This document shows, one piece after another, positions 1 through 6,894 of a stretch of 13,185 bases of DNA. The first letter of the stretch is position 1. Every line of letters begins with the position of its first letter. Below the pieces are notes generated by a model. The model did not search any database. It saw only the letters and a program-made list of their open reading frames with translations, and had not been told where the DNA came from. The translations under genes were made by a program, and so were the position numbers. The DNA comes from Planctomycetaceae bacterium (GTDB lineage Bacteria; Planctomycetota; Planctomycetia; Pirellulales; Lacipirellulaceae): contig PATG01000141.1 of assembly GCA_002713555.1 (NCBI GenBank), positions 1 to 13,185 of the forward strand. Reading direction: 5' to 3'.

Positions 1-458
1 TATTGCCCGCCCGCGCCGAAGAAGAATCCTCGTACCCAATAGTTTTCGGGAGGAGATACAAGCGCATCATCATGATACACCCAGGCCTCCATACTGAACT
101 CTGACGAGCCCATGGCGTTGTTGGTAAACGCGGTAGCTCCAGTGTCCGAGATTCTGATGTATTCATGAGGACCGCTGCTGTCAAAAGCGTTCGAACCGGC
201 AATAAAACCGGGTCGCGTTCCATGAGCACCGACATCGTAATTGCCGTCGTTTGCACCACCGAGGGGTGCAATGTCGGCAGCAGTCGTTCCACTGGTCTCG
301 TCGAGCGTCCAGTAACCAGACGGGCCGTCAGCCAAGACGGCAGCTCGATAAGCCGCCAAACTCGCCGGCGTGGCGAAAGCCTGGCCTGCCAAAAGAAGCA
401 CGGCCAAGCCGACTACGAAACATGCGCACATTGCGCTAGCCAAATTCCTATACTTCAT
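1..458 (-). CDS. LamG-domain exported protein, third paralog of the tandem set (3' end beyond window)
   Basis: This is the first 152 codons of an exported protein whose remainder lies past the left edge. The start is the ATG at 458, with GGAG 8 nt upstream. Residues 1-30 are a Sec signal peptide: basic start (MKYRN), hydrophobic core, and an AFA cleavage site before TPASL. The mature part opens a LamG (concanavalin-like, Laminin_G_3 type) domain with GYWTLDETSG near residue 48 and AWVYHDD in its middle. LamG domains usually bind carbohydrate or mediate adhesion. It closely resembles the second half of the 960-residue neighbour; both read SGTTAAD, ISDxGATAFTN and VRGFFFGAGGQ. A 31-nt stretch is identical between 277-307 and 2324-2354, so the duplication is recent or maintained by conversion. 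A C-terminal PEP-CTERM signal is expected by analogy but cannot be seen here. Confidence 0.85.
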   Translation of the reverse strand, partial: MKYRNLASAMCACFVVGLAVLLLAGQAFATPASLAAYRAAVLADGPSGYWTLDETSGTTAADIAPLGGANDGNYDVGAHGTRPGFIAGSNAFDSSGPHEYIRISDTGATAFTNNAMGSSEFSMEAWVYHDDALVSPPENYWVRGFFFGAGGQ

Positions 459-637
459 TAGTCACTCTCCCATCAGTTGTGGCCGACTGCACGAACAGGG
501 CTCTTCTCGACGACATACGTCGTCGTTCAGAATGATCCATAGTAACAACGGCTAGGTTAAACAAAAAAATACTCGTTCGCGCTCTCTCTGGTAGTCTTTC
601 AACTTGCTGGCAAGTACGGACGGCAACCTTCTTATGT

Positions 638-670
638 CCAGCCTATAAAAAAGCCAGTCTATAAAAAAAG
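638..670. repeat. Tandem duplication, 16-17-nt unit
   Basis: Two adjacent near-identical units, 638-653 (CCAGCCTATAAAAAAG) and 654-670 (CCAGTCTATAAAAAAAG). They differ by one substitution and one extra A. Each carries an A-run that reads as a T-run on the minus strand. Confidence 0.85.
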
Positions 671-689
671 GACGCAGGAACGAACTGCG
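661..689 (-). terminator. Possible intrinsic terminator downstream of the fused LamG gene
   Basis: On the minus strand CGCAG, a 7-nt loop and CTGCG (673-689) are followed by TCC and seven T residues (663-669). The stem is only 5 bp, and an alternative hairpin CTGCG-TGCG-CGCAG overlaps it just upstream. It lies about 400 nt past the stop of the fused LamG gene, so it may equally be incidental. Confidence 0.35.
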
Positions 690-767
690 CGCACGCAGCA
701 GATTCTTACACCCGTTGGTATCCCCCCATTTACGATTAGTAATGATTTGCTTGCGTTAGTGACCCAT

Positions 768-803
768 CAAGCGAATGAAAACTAGCAAGTGAATGAAAAG
801 TTG
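768..803. repeat. Tandem duplication, 18-nt unit
   Basis: Adjacent units 768-785 (CAAGCGAATGAAAACTAG) and 786-803 (CAAGTGAATGAAAAGTTG) match at 14 of 18 positions by eye. This is the second of three unrelated tandem duplications in the intergenic region. Confidence 0.8.
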
Positions 804-913
804 TTTCGGATTGAACGACTCCCCAGTGTTGCCGAGCCTACACTGGAAGCTATTGCAGTATATAGACCAGGAAACTTTTTTGCAAGGAAATTCAGCAAAT
901 TCCGAAAAACCCC

Positions 914-943
914 CCCGTAAGTCATTAACCCGTAAGTCATTAA
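914..943. repeat. Perfect tandem duplication, 15-nt unit
   Basis: CCCGTAAGTCATTAA occurs twice without a gap (914-928, 929-943). The copies are identical, which points to a recent slippage event or to selection on a paired site. Confidence 0.9.
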
Positions 944-1092
944 CAGGGTTACACAACGCCCGTGAGGCCACGCTTACTGCGACCTCCCTGACTGTTAACT
1001 CCTTCGAAAACTACAGCACTCCCGAACCCGATGTTCGGTAACACTTCGAACGAGCGAACCCATCATCGGACATCTGGCCGCAACCCTATATC

Positions 1093-3975
1093 TTACATCC
1101 TCTTACGCCATCGACACCAGGACCCAGCTGACAGGCAGCCTAGCAGCAGTATTCCCGAATTAGGTTCGGGTATCGTAGCAGCACTAGCGGCGACGACCAC
1201 GACCGGGACATCCCCGAAGCTTTCGTTAATGATCAACGTACCGCTGCCCGTTTTAGTAAGCACGTTGCCATCCAGCGTAAGCCGATTGACGAACTCGAGC
1301 GTTGCGCCGGCATCGACGTTGATCGTCAGGTCATCGGTCAATAGGACCTCGGTCTGGATTTGATGGTCGCCCGACATCACGTCAATGGTTGGATCGGTTC
1401 CTCCGCCTGTCTGCGAGAGGGTAATCGCGTCGTTTCCGGCGACGACATATTGGTTGGCATTGTCGAAAACGATGCCATTGATCGTAATGGGGCTTTCGGT
1501 GAACACCGTTCGCGGCGAATCGATGAAACCGGTCAATTGGGCGATCTCCTCCGCATTGTCAGGGGAGTCATCAAATGACCAGTTAGAATCGTCTTGCCAA
1601 CTACCTGATCCGTTCTCGCTCCAAACATGAGGCACCGTTGGCGCGCAGGTGCTACTACCGGCCTCACAATGGGCTCGTACGCGTGTCGCATCGAGCGCGT
1701 AGTCGTAATAGGCCAATTCGTCGATGCCGCCATCAAATCCCTGAATCCTTTTAGCGTAATCGAAAAAGTGTAGCGTACCGATTTGGATATCTTCACCGGT
1801 GTTGTCACCTGCAACCCCGGGGGAGTGCGGGATGCCTCCGAGCGGAAGCTCAGAGCGATAGAAAGGCCCAAACTGTTCTCCGTCTACATACACCGTAAGG
1901 TCGGTATCGCCAGCACCATCATCTGCAAAAGTCGCCACGACGTGCGTCCATTTTTGAGAGTCAATCGTCGCTAGACCCCCACCGGCATTATCGACACCCA
2001 CAGCGACGCTTGTCCCGTTGTGCTGAATGAACTGTCCTCCGGCTCCGAAGAAGAAGCCTCGTACGAACCAGTTTCCGGGAGGAGACGACCCGCTGAGTCG
2101 ATCGGCATACACCCAGGCCTCGACGCTGAAAGAGGTCGCGGCCATGGCACCGTTGGTAAATGCGGTAGCTCCACTGTCACTGATCCTGACATAATTGTTG
2201 GAAGCGGAGCCATCATTGATGCCACCCGTACTGTCAAACGCGTCGGAACCGGTAATAAAACCGGGTCGCGTCGCGTGCGCAAAGTACGTGCCATCGTTAT
2301 TGCCACCGACGGCTGAAATGTCAGCAGCAGTCGTTCCACTGGTCTCGTCGAGCGGCCAATATCCGGACGGGCTATCGGCCAGGACGGCATTCCGATAATC
2401 GGTCAACGACTGGGCGTAACCCTGACCCTCAACAGCCAGCGTGCCGATGCCAACCAACAAAAGTGTCAACAATAGCTTTTGCCGACCAACTTGAGATCGA
2501 CGCGTTGACCAGCCCAGCGTAAGCAAACCTGCCGCGATCAAGATAGCGGAGTGGGGTTCTGGTACCTGAGTCGCAACAGCGAGGGGCGGTGGGGAATTGC
2601 TACCCGCCGAGAGGGTGGCGCCAGCGCCGATAATGACATTGCCGCTGATGTTACCGCCAGCGGCCAGCACACCACCTTGAACGTCGATCGTGCCAGTGCC
2701 CGTATTGGAGTCGCTGTTGATCAGCAAGACGCCATCGCCCGTCTTGGTAAGGACATTGCCGTTCAACGAAAGCTGGTTGATGAACTCAAGCGACGCGTTG
2801 GAGTCGATGCTGAGCGCGGTATCGTTCAACAAATTGACTTCGGTCGTAAACTTGTGACTACCTGAGGAGACCGTGATACTTGGATCGACCACCACCGGGA
2901 TGGTACTGGCTGACAGGCTGACAGGGTGATTCCCGCCCACCACATATTCGTTCGCATTATCGAAAACGATGCCATTGACCGTCACGGGTGATTCAGTGAA
3001 CACCGTTCGCGGTCCGGTGGTTGCGCCCGTGAATTGTGCGATATCGTTGACACCATTTGGGGAGTCATTCAACGTCCAATTGGGGCCGGATTGCCAGCTG
3101 CTGGTGGCATCGACATTCCAAATGCCTGGAGGGCCAGGGTCGGTGCACGATCCACCCGCGGCCTGATAGTGTTGGCAGATGCTCGATCCTGACAGGGCGT
3201 AATTGTAATAGGCCACTTCGTCGATGCCGCCTTTGAATCCCTGCACCAGACTGGAATAGGGATTTTCTTCTGGCCCCAAGGCAAGCGTGCCGATTTGGAT
3301 GTCTTCACCCGCGTTGTCGTCAGGGACATTCCCTGGGGTATTTCCCGCAGCCTTCTGCTCCCCGTTGAAGTACAATGCCATGTCCGTACCGCCAGCACCA
3401 TCCGATTTGGCAGTAAACACGACATGCGTCCAATTGAAGGGGTCAAGCCCCGTCCCCGACGGGGTAGTGATAATATTCGACCCGGTTAATCCATCGATAC
3501 CAGCAAGAGTGTCGTTACCAAAATGCAGGGTGCCTTGCGAATGGCAGCAGGTTGAGGATCCCGGACCGAAGAAGAAGCCTCGCACCACCGAGTTGCCTTG
3601 GGTAATCGCATACGAATTATCGGGCTTCAACCACTGTTCGATGGTGAATTCGGTTGCGCTCATGGCACCGTTGGTAAAGGTGTCCAGGATTTGAACGTAG
3701 TCGTTTTGACCTGTGCTTTGGAACGCAATGTTCGAAGTCTCTGAAGGGATGGCCCCAGTTGTGGTAGAGATTGCGCCAACGAAGGTCCCATCATTTGCTC
3801 CGCCTATGGTAGTTGCACTGTCCACTGCCGTGCCACCACTCTCCTCCAATCGCCAATACCCAGAAGGATTATCGGCCAGAACGGCGTCTACATAAGGTCC
3901 TGCATAGACAGTGAGAGCAGAGAACGCTGATACAACGACGACGAACGTAAAAATCATCAACTTCCAACGCATCAT
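1093..3975 (-). CDS. Double LamG / PEP-CTERM protein: two paralogous surface proteins fused in one ORF
   Basis: The predicted exported surface protein has 960 residues. The start is the ATG at 3975 with AGGAG 9 nt upstream; a second ATG follows at 3972. Half A has a signal peptide (1-25, VYA cleavage site), a LamG domain (about 26-275), a beta-rich region like autotransporter-associated strands (about 285-460, with VNGIVFDN and GNVLTKTGDG) and a PEP-CTERM sorting signal: VPEP at 471, a hydrophobic stretch to 489, then basic residues 492-500. Half B follows at once: a second signal-peptide-like core (501-515) ending GYAQ before S523, a second LamG (about 523-775), a shorter beta region (about 784-925) and a terminal PEP-CTERM (IPEP at 935, ending RWRKRM). 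In the known PEP-CTERM system an exosortase processes this signal at the extreme C-terminus, so an internal one is abnormal. The beta regions are paralogous (TVFTESP, NGIVFDNAN, GNVLTKTG in both). No exosortase gene is in the window. Ligand unknown. Confidence 0.9.
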   Translation of the reverse strand: MMRWKLMIFTFVVVVSAFSALTVYAGPYVDAVLADNPSGYWRLEESGGTAVDSATTIGGANDGTFVGAISTTTGAIPSETSNIAFQSTGQNDYVQILDTFTNGAMSATEFTIEQWLKPDNSYAITQGNSVVRGFFFGPGSSTCCHSQGTLHFGNDTLAGIDGLTGSNIITTPSGTGLDPFNWTHVVFTAKSDGAGGTDMALYFNGEQKAAGNTPGNVPDDNAGEDIQIGTLALGPEENPYSSLVQGFKGGIDEVAYYNYALSGSSICQHYQAAGGSCTDPGPPGIWNVDATSSWQSGPNWTLNDSPNGVNDIAQFTGATTGPRTVFTESPVTVNGIVFDNANEYVVGGNHPVSLSASTIPVVVDPSITVSSGSHKFTTEVNLLNDTALSIDSNASLEFINQLSLNGNVLTKTGDGVLLINSDSNTGTGTIDVQGGVLAAGGNISGNVIIGAGATLSAGSNSPPPLAVATQVPEPHSAILIAAGLLTLGWSTRRSQVGRQKLLLTLLLVGIGTLAVEGQGYAQSLTDYRNAVLADSPSGYWPLDETSGTTAADISAVGGNNDGTYFAHATRPGFITGSDAFDSTGGINDGSASNNYVRISDSGATAFTNGAMAATSFSVEAWVYADRLSGSSPPGNWFVRGFFFGAGGQFIQHNGTSVAVGVDNAGGGLATIDSQKWTHVVATFADDGAGDTDLTVYVDGEQFGPFYRSELPLGGIPHSPGVAGDNTGEDIQIGTLHFFDYAKRIQGFDGGIDELAYYDYALDATRVRAHCEAGSSTCAPTVPHVWSENGSGSWQDDSNWSFDDSPDNAEEIAQLTGFIDSPRTVFTESPITINGIVFDNANQYVVAGNDAITLSQTGGGTDPTIDVMSGDHQIQTEVLLTDDLTINVDAGATLEFVNRLTLDGNVLTKTGSGTLIINESFGDVPVVVVAASAATIPEPNSGILLLGCLSAGSWCRWRKRM

Positions 3976-4471
3976 TGGACATGTCTCCTTTGAATAGGCA
4001 AGCCATCCCCGTGCCGGGCACTTGTTTTGTAAGATTCTCTTGACGTAGGATGGCCCAGCCTCGGGCAGCGTTACCCGAACTGATGCCTAGATTATTATAT
4101 TAGACGATTAGACTAGGCCATATCATTAGGCCCCAGGGCCAGGATGAAAAAAGCCAGTGGATTAGGATTTGGATTAGTCGAGCATACAAGAAAATTATCA
4201 ACTAGAATGCTAAGACCATTGAAACAGGTTTGGCCAGTCTAGTCAAGTAAATGTCGGAAACTGGAGCAATATCTATCCGAGAGATGCTGTTGATATTCAG
4301 CCATCAACCGAGATTTATTTCGCTGGCTAGATGTAATGTCTTGAAAGCCATGGAGTTGCACCATCGTGAGGTCGGTGATTACCCCCAGAGAGCCTCCCCA
4401 GTAGTGACGAGAAAAAAATTTGGCACCTCAACTGCCACAACCCGATAACCACAGACCCAGGACACCAATCG
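3976..4471. other. Divergent intergenic region between LamG and sugar-transport genes
   Basis: This 496-nt region carries the upstream sequences of two diverging genes. It is more A+T-rich than the genes beside it, especially 4080-4330. It holds an inverted repeat (4085-4118), the small palindrome GGCCCCAGGGCC (4129-4140) and a near-repeated GGATTAG (about 4158-4178). A 65-codon ORF at 4251-4448 has no recognisable domain and is not called. No convincing sigma-70 promoter for the plus-strand gene was found. Confidence 0.6.
4085..4118. promoter_or_regulatory. Inverted repeat with paired ATTAGAC motifs and a TATAAT box (candidate operator/promoter)
   Basis: GCCTAG (4085-4090) and CTAGGC (4113-4118) form a perfect 6-bp inverted repeat. 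Inside it ATTAGAC occurs twice, 8 nt apart (4099-4105, 4107-4113). Read on the minus strand, TATAAT occurs at 4094-4099, about 120 nt upstream of the fused LamG start, but no good -35 box sits 17 nt away. Regulatory function is inferred only. Confidence 0.3.
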
Positions 4472-5506
4472 ATGATGAAATACGCTAAAGTGCTACGATC
4501 TCACGACTTAGTGTGCATCCTATGCTTGTTGACCTTAGCCACCTTGTTGAGCTGTGGCGTCCACTCGACCAATTCGCCTGCTGAAGATTCTTCGTCCGGC
4601 AAAGGCAGCAAGCACTACCGGATTGCCGTCATTCCGATGGCCACGACCGACATCGTCTGGGAATCGGTGCGGGCCGGCGCGCGGCAGGCGGCCGACGAAG
4701 CGGGAAACGTCGAGATTTACTGGAATGGTCCACTCACGATGAATGACCGCGAAGGACAAATCAACATTGTGCAGAACTACGTGACCCAGCAGGTCGACGG
4801 ACTCGTGCTAGCCCCAATTGATCGCACGGCCCTGGTACCCTATGTGGCCGACGCCAGGAAAGCAGGGATTCCGACGGTGGTGATCGACAGTGCTTTGGAT
4901 AGCAAGGAGGACACGGTCAGCTTTGTCGCTACCGACAATTATCATGGCGGGCAGTTGGGCGCCCGCACCCTGGCTCAGCTACTGGGAGGTGACGGCGATG
5001 TGATCTTGTTGAGGTACACCGTGGGGCAGGAGAGTGCTGTCCAACGCGAAGATGGTTTTCTGGATACCATGCGAAAGGAATTCCCCGAAATCAACGTCCT
5101 ATCCGATGACCAATACTCGGGGCCGACCGAAGAAGACGCGTACAACAAGTCCATGGACCTGCTCAATCAATTTGGTGACCAAGTCGATGGGTTCTTTGTC
5201 ATCTGCAATCGCACAGCAACCGGTCTATTGCAGGCATTGGAAGAAGAAGGCCTGACAGAAAAGGTTGTCCTCGTTGGATTCGACGCGACTCCCCACCTGA
5301 TCGAATCGTTGCGAGCCGGAAAAGTGGGCGCCCTGATCCTGCAAGATCAGTTCACGATGGGTTATCGTGGAGTCAAAACCGTGCTGGCCCACCTCGACGG
5401 AAAAACGGTCGAGCGACGAATCGGCACAGGCGAATACGTTGCCACACGCGACAACGTCGATACTCCGGAGATCCAGAGGATTTTGGCCCCGTTGATGGAG
5501 CGATAG
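4472..5506 (+). CDS. Sugar ABC transporter substrate-binding lipoprotein (ribose/Peripla_BP_4 type)
   Basis: The 344-residue lipoprotein is predicted to capture a sugar or sugar-like solute in the periplasm and deliver it to a membrane permease. The hydrophobic leader ends in the lipobox LLSC with the lipidated Cys28, followed by a polar linker rich in Ser and Gly. Residues about 48-335 follow the periplasmic-binding-protein-like I fold: YRIAVIPMATTDIVWESV, VDGLVLAPIDRTAL, GIPTVVIDSALDS, SFVATDNYHGGQLGAR, then VVLVGFDATPHLIESLRAGK and QDQFTMGYRGVKT. These match the RbsB-like family. The ATG at 4472 has a weak AGGA 9 nt upstream; ATG 4475 is possible. The next gene is an RbsC-like permease on the same strand, supporting a shared transport role. 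The sugar cannot be deduced from sequence alone. Confidence 0.9.
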   Translation: MMKYAKVLRSHDLVCILCLLTLATLLSCGVHSTNSPAEDSSSGKGSKHYRIAVIPMATTDIVWESVRAGARQAADEAGNVEIYWNGPLTMNDREGQINIVQNYVTQQVDGLVLAPIDRTALVPYVADARKAGIPTVVIDSALDSKEDTVSFVATDNYHGGQLGARTLAQLLGGDGDVILLRYTVGQESAVQREDGFLDTMRKEFPEINVLSDDQYSGPTEEDAYNKSMDLLNQFGDQVDGFFVICNRTATGLLQALEEEGLTEKVVLVGFDATPHLIESLRAGKVGALILQDQFTMGYRGVKTVLAHLDGKTVERRIGTGEYVATRDNVDTPEIQRILAPLMER

Positions 5507-5533
5507 CCCGGGTTGCGGGAAGGGAGAAGGGAA

Positions 5534-5593
5534 GCAACTGAGGCCGCCGACCGGTAGGGAGGAATCAAGGCCGATGGCGGTAGTTAAATACTC
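5534..5593 (+). repeat. 60-nt dispersed intergenic element, copy A
   Basis: This block matches 11699-11758 in the same orientation at 55 of 60 positions by eye, without gaps. Both copies begin GCAACTGAGGCCGCCGACC and end near GGCGGTAGTT. AACT-GAGG-CCGCC at one end and GGCGG-T-AGTT at the other form an imperfect terminal inverted repeat, so a single strand could fold. It sits in the gap between the substrate-binding and permease genes. It resembles REP/MITE-like intergenic elements in size and placement; no protein is implied. Confidence 0.8.
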
Positions 5594-5614
5594 CGATGGC
5601 GGTAATCGAAAACT
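5571..5614 (+). repeat. Partial tandem duplication of the 3' part of the 60-nt element
   Basis: The last 22 nt of the element (5571-5592, CCGATGGCGGTAGTTAAATACT) are followed directly by a diverged second copy (5593-5614, CCGATGGCGGTAATCGAAAACT), 17 of 22 identical by eye. The other copy of the element, at 11699, has no such duplication. Confidence 0.75.
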
Positions 5615-5704
5615 CGAGAAGTGCGATACAGTATAGCGGCGATTTAACCGTCGAAGACTCGCCCTGGCGAGATCGTTGGGGCCTAACGTTTGTCACCCTT
5701 CTCC

Positions 5705-5739
5705 CATCGAACATCCAGCATCCAGCATCGAGCATGTTG
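5705..5739. repeat. Heptanucleotide repeat array (CATCNAN)x5
   Basis: Five consecutive 7-nt units: CATCGAA, CATCCAG, CATCCAG, CATCGAG, CATGTTG. The array falls inside the longest possible reading of the permease gene (from 5690), where it would encode a non-membrane, family-unlike N-terminus. This argues for a start downstream of the array. Confidence 0.8.
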
Positions 5740-5773
5740 CAGTGTGAGACCCTTTGGCACTATCATCACTGGA

Positions 5774-6754
5774 ATGCAAGTACGTACCACATCTGGGACG
5801 GCCATGGGCCCCTTTTTTGCCTTGCTGGGCGTCGTTGTTTTTTTTGCCATTGCCGACAATCTCCAAGAGCATGGGGGCCATTTCGTTTCGCTCCGCAACG
5901 CGCAGAACGTTGTGGTTCAGTCTGCCACGGTGGCCGTTGCAGCACTGGGAATGACCGTCATCATTGTTGCGGGAGGCATCGACTTGTCGGTCGGCACCGG
6001 GATGGCTCTGTGTGCGGTCGTGTTGGCCTGGTTTCTGCAGCATGACTACTCGCCGTGGTTGGCCACCAGTGCGGGGATTCTTACAGGATGTCTGATCGGC
6101 TTTCTGAACGGACTGTTGATCACGTCGCTGCGCGTCGTCCCGTTTATTGTCACGTTGGGAACCATGACGATCTTCTTGGGACTAGCGAAGCTTATTGGTC
6201 AGAATCGAACCATTCGACCGACGCCCGAGCAAGTCCCTGACTGGATGAAGCAACTGCTCAACCCCAGAGTTGAGCAGAGCTGGATGCTCTTTCCGCCCGG
6301 AGTTTGGATCTTGCTGTTGCTGGCTGTGGGGGCCGTCCTGTTGCTCCACTACACGGTTCTGGGAAGCTACCTCAAGGCCATAGGAGGCAACGAACAAGCG
6401 GCCAGGTTCAGCGGGATTCCCATCTCGGCCACGCGACTGGCTGTCTACACCATCGCCGGCTTCACAGTGGGAGTCGCCGGGCTACTCATGTTCGCACGCC
6501 TCTCGTCTGCTAACCCGACTTCCGGCACGGGTAAGGAGCTGCTGGTCATTGCGTCGGTCATCATCGGCGGCGCGAGCCTCAACGGAGGCCGTGGTTCGAT
6601 CGTGGGAACCTTGATCGGTGCCTTGATCATGCAGGTCATCTCGAATGGATGTACGGCATTGCGCCTGCAGGATCCGATTCAAGAAATCGTCATCGGAACG
6701 GTCATCGTAACCGCAGTCGCCGTGGACCAATTGCGCCAGCGGAGAAAAGGGTGA
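5774..6754 (+). CDS. RbsC-like sugar ABC transporter permease
   Basis: This inner-membrane permease of the BPD_transp_2 (RbsC/AraH) family forms the channel for a sugar ABC importer. From the ATG at 5774 it has 326 residues, the usual size for the family. Family hallmarks are GGIDLSVG (67-74), the cytoplasmic AIGGNEQAARFSGI (202-215) that normally contacts the ATPase, and GGASLNGGRGSIVGTLIGALIM (265-286). Several hydrophobic helices run from TM1 (about 12-27) to about 315. The frame is open back to 5690, but codons 5690-5773 cover a heptanucleotide repeat. ATG 5774, GTG 5744 and ATG 5804 are all possible starts; none has a strong ribosome site. It lies 267 nt after the substrate-binding gene, with no ATPase gene between. 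The ATPase must be encoded elsewhere or has been lost. Confidence 0.88.
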   Translation: MQVRTTSGTAMGPFFALLGVVVFFAIADNLQEHGGHFVSLRNAQNVVVQSATVAVAALGMTVIIVAGGIDLSVGTGMALCAVVLAWFLQHDYSPWLATSAGILTGCLIGFLNGLLITSLRVVPFIVTLGTMTIFLGLAKLIGQNRTIRPTPEQVPDWMKQLLNPRVEQSWMLFPPGVWILLLLAVGAVLLLHYTVLGSYLKAIGGNEQAARFSGIPISATRLAVYTIAGFTVGVAGLLMFARLSSANPTSGTGKELLVIASVIIGGASLNGGRGSIVGTLIGALIMQVISNGCTALRLQDPIQEIVIGTVIVTAVAVDQLRQRRKG

Positions 6755-6814
6755 AATATGCGGCTTAGAGCAACTCCCTAAATCTCGTAGCCAGTAGAGC
6801 CACAACGAGGGCCT

Positions 6815-6858
6815 GATGCTCGATGCTTGAACCTTGTTAGTGCCCAGCATTAAGCATC
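6815..6858. terminator. Hairpin between convergent genes, candidate bidirectional terminator
   Basis: GATGCTCGATGC (6815-6826) and GCATTAAGCATC (6847-6858) pair at 10 of 12 positions around a 20-nt loop. The structure lies between the 3' ends of the permease (6754) and the DUF1501 gene (6895). No T-run follows on either strand, so intrinsic termination is unproven. Both arms also carry the 7-nt period seen elsewhere (CCTGATG, CTCGATG on one strand; CTAGATG, CTTAATG on the other). Confidence 0.4.
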
Positions 6859-6894
6859 TAGGGTGGATTGCCACTCAGCCGCGCAGTACTTCAT

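Larger units (their letters stand above)
459..1092. other. 634-nt intergenic region between the LamG genes
   Basis: No convincing gene is present; short ORFs here have no recognisable domain. On the minus strand the fused LamG gene ends at 1093 and the next LamG gene starts at 458. The region holds three separate short tandem duplications (638-670, 768-803, 914-943) and a hairpin followed by a T-run at 663-689. A 6-bp stem with a 5-nt loop lies at 1022-1038 but has no T-run. The promoter of the downstream LamG gene should lie between about 460 and 640. TACTAT at about -80, 17 nt from a poor -35 match, is the best candidate and is weak. Confidence 0.6.

Noticed and set aside
1022..1038. Intrinsic terminator directly after the fused LamG gene (CCGAAC/GTTCGG stem)
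   Set aside because: The stem is 6 bp and no T-run follows on the minus strand.
756..1041. Overlapping small ORFs on both strands between the LamG genes
   Set aside because: They run through the tandem duplications, show no domain and have no ribosome site; they are best read as spacer.
4251..4448. 65-codon plus-strand ORF in the divergent intergenic region
   Set aside because: It has no recognisable domain, signal or ribosome site, and its composition fits chance in a 496-nt spacer.
5596..6045. 149-codon plus-strand ORF overlapping the permease start
   Set aside because: It is in another frame over the permease membrane segments; the permease frame carries the family motifs.
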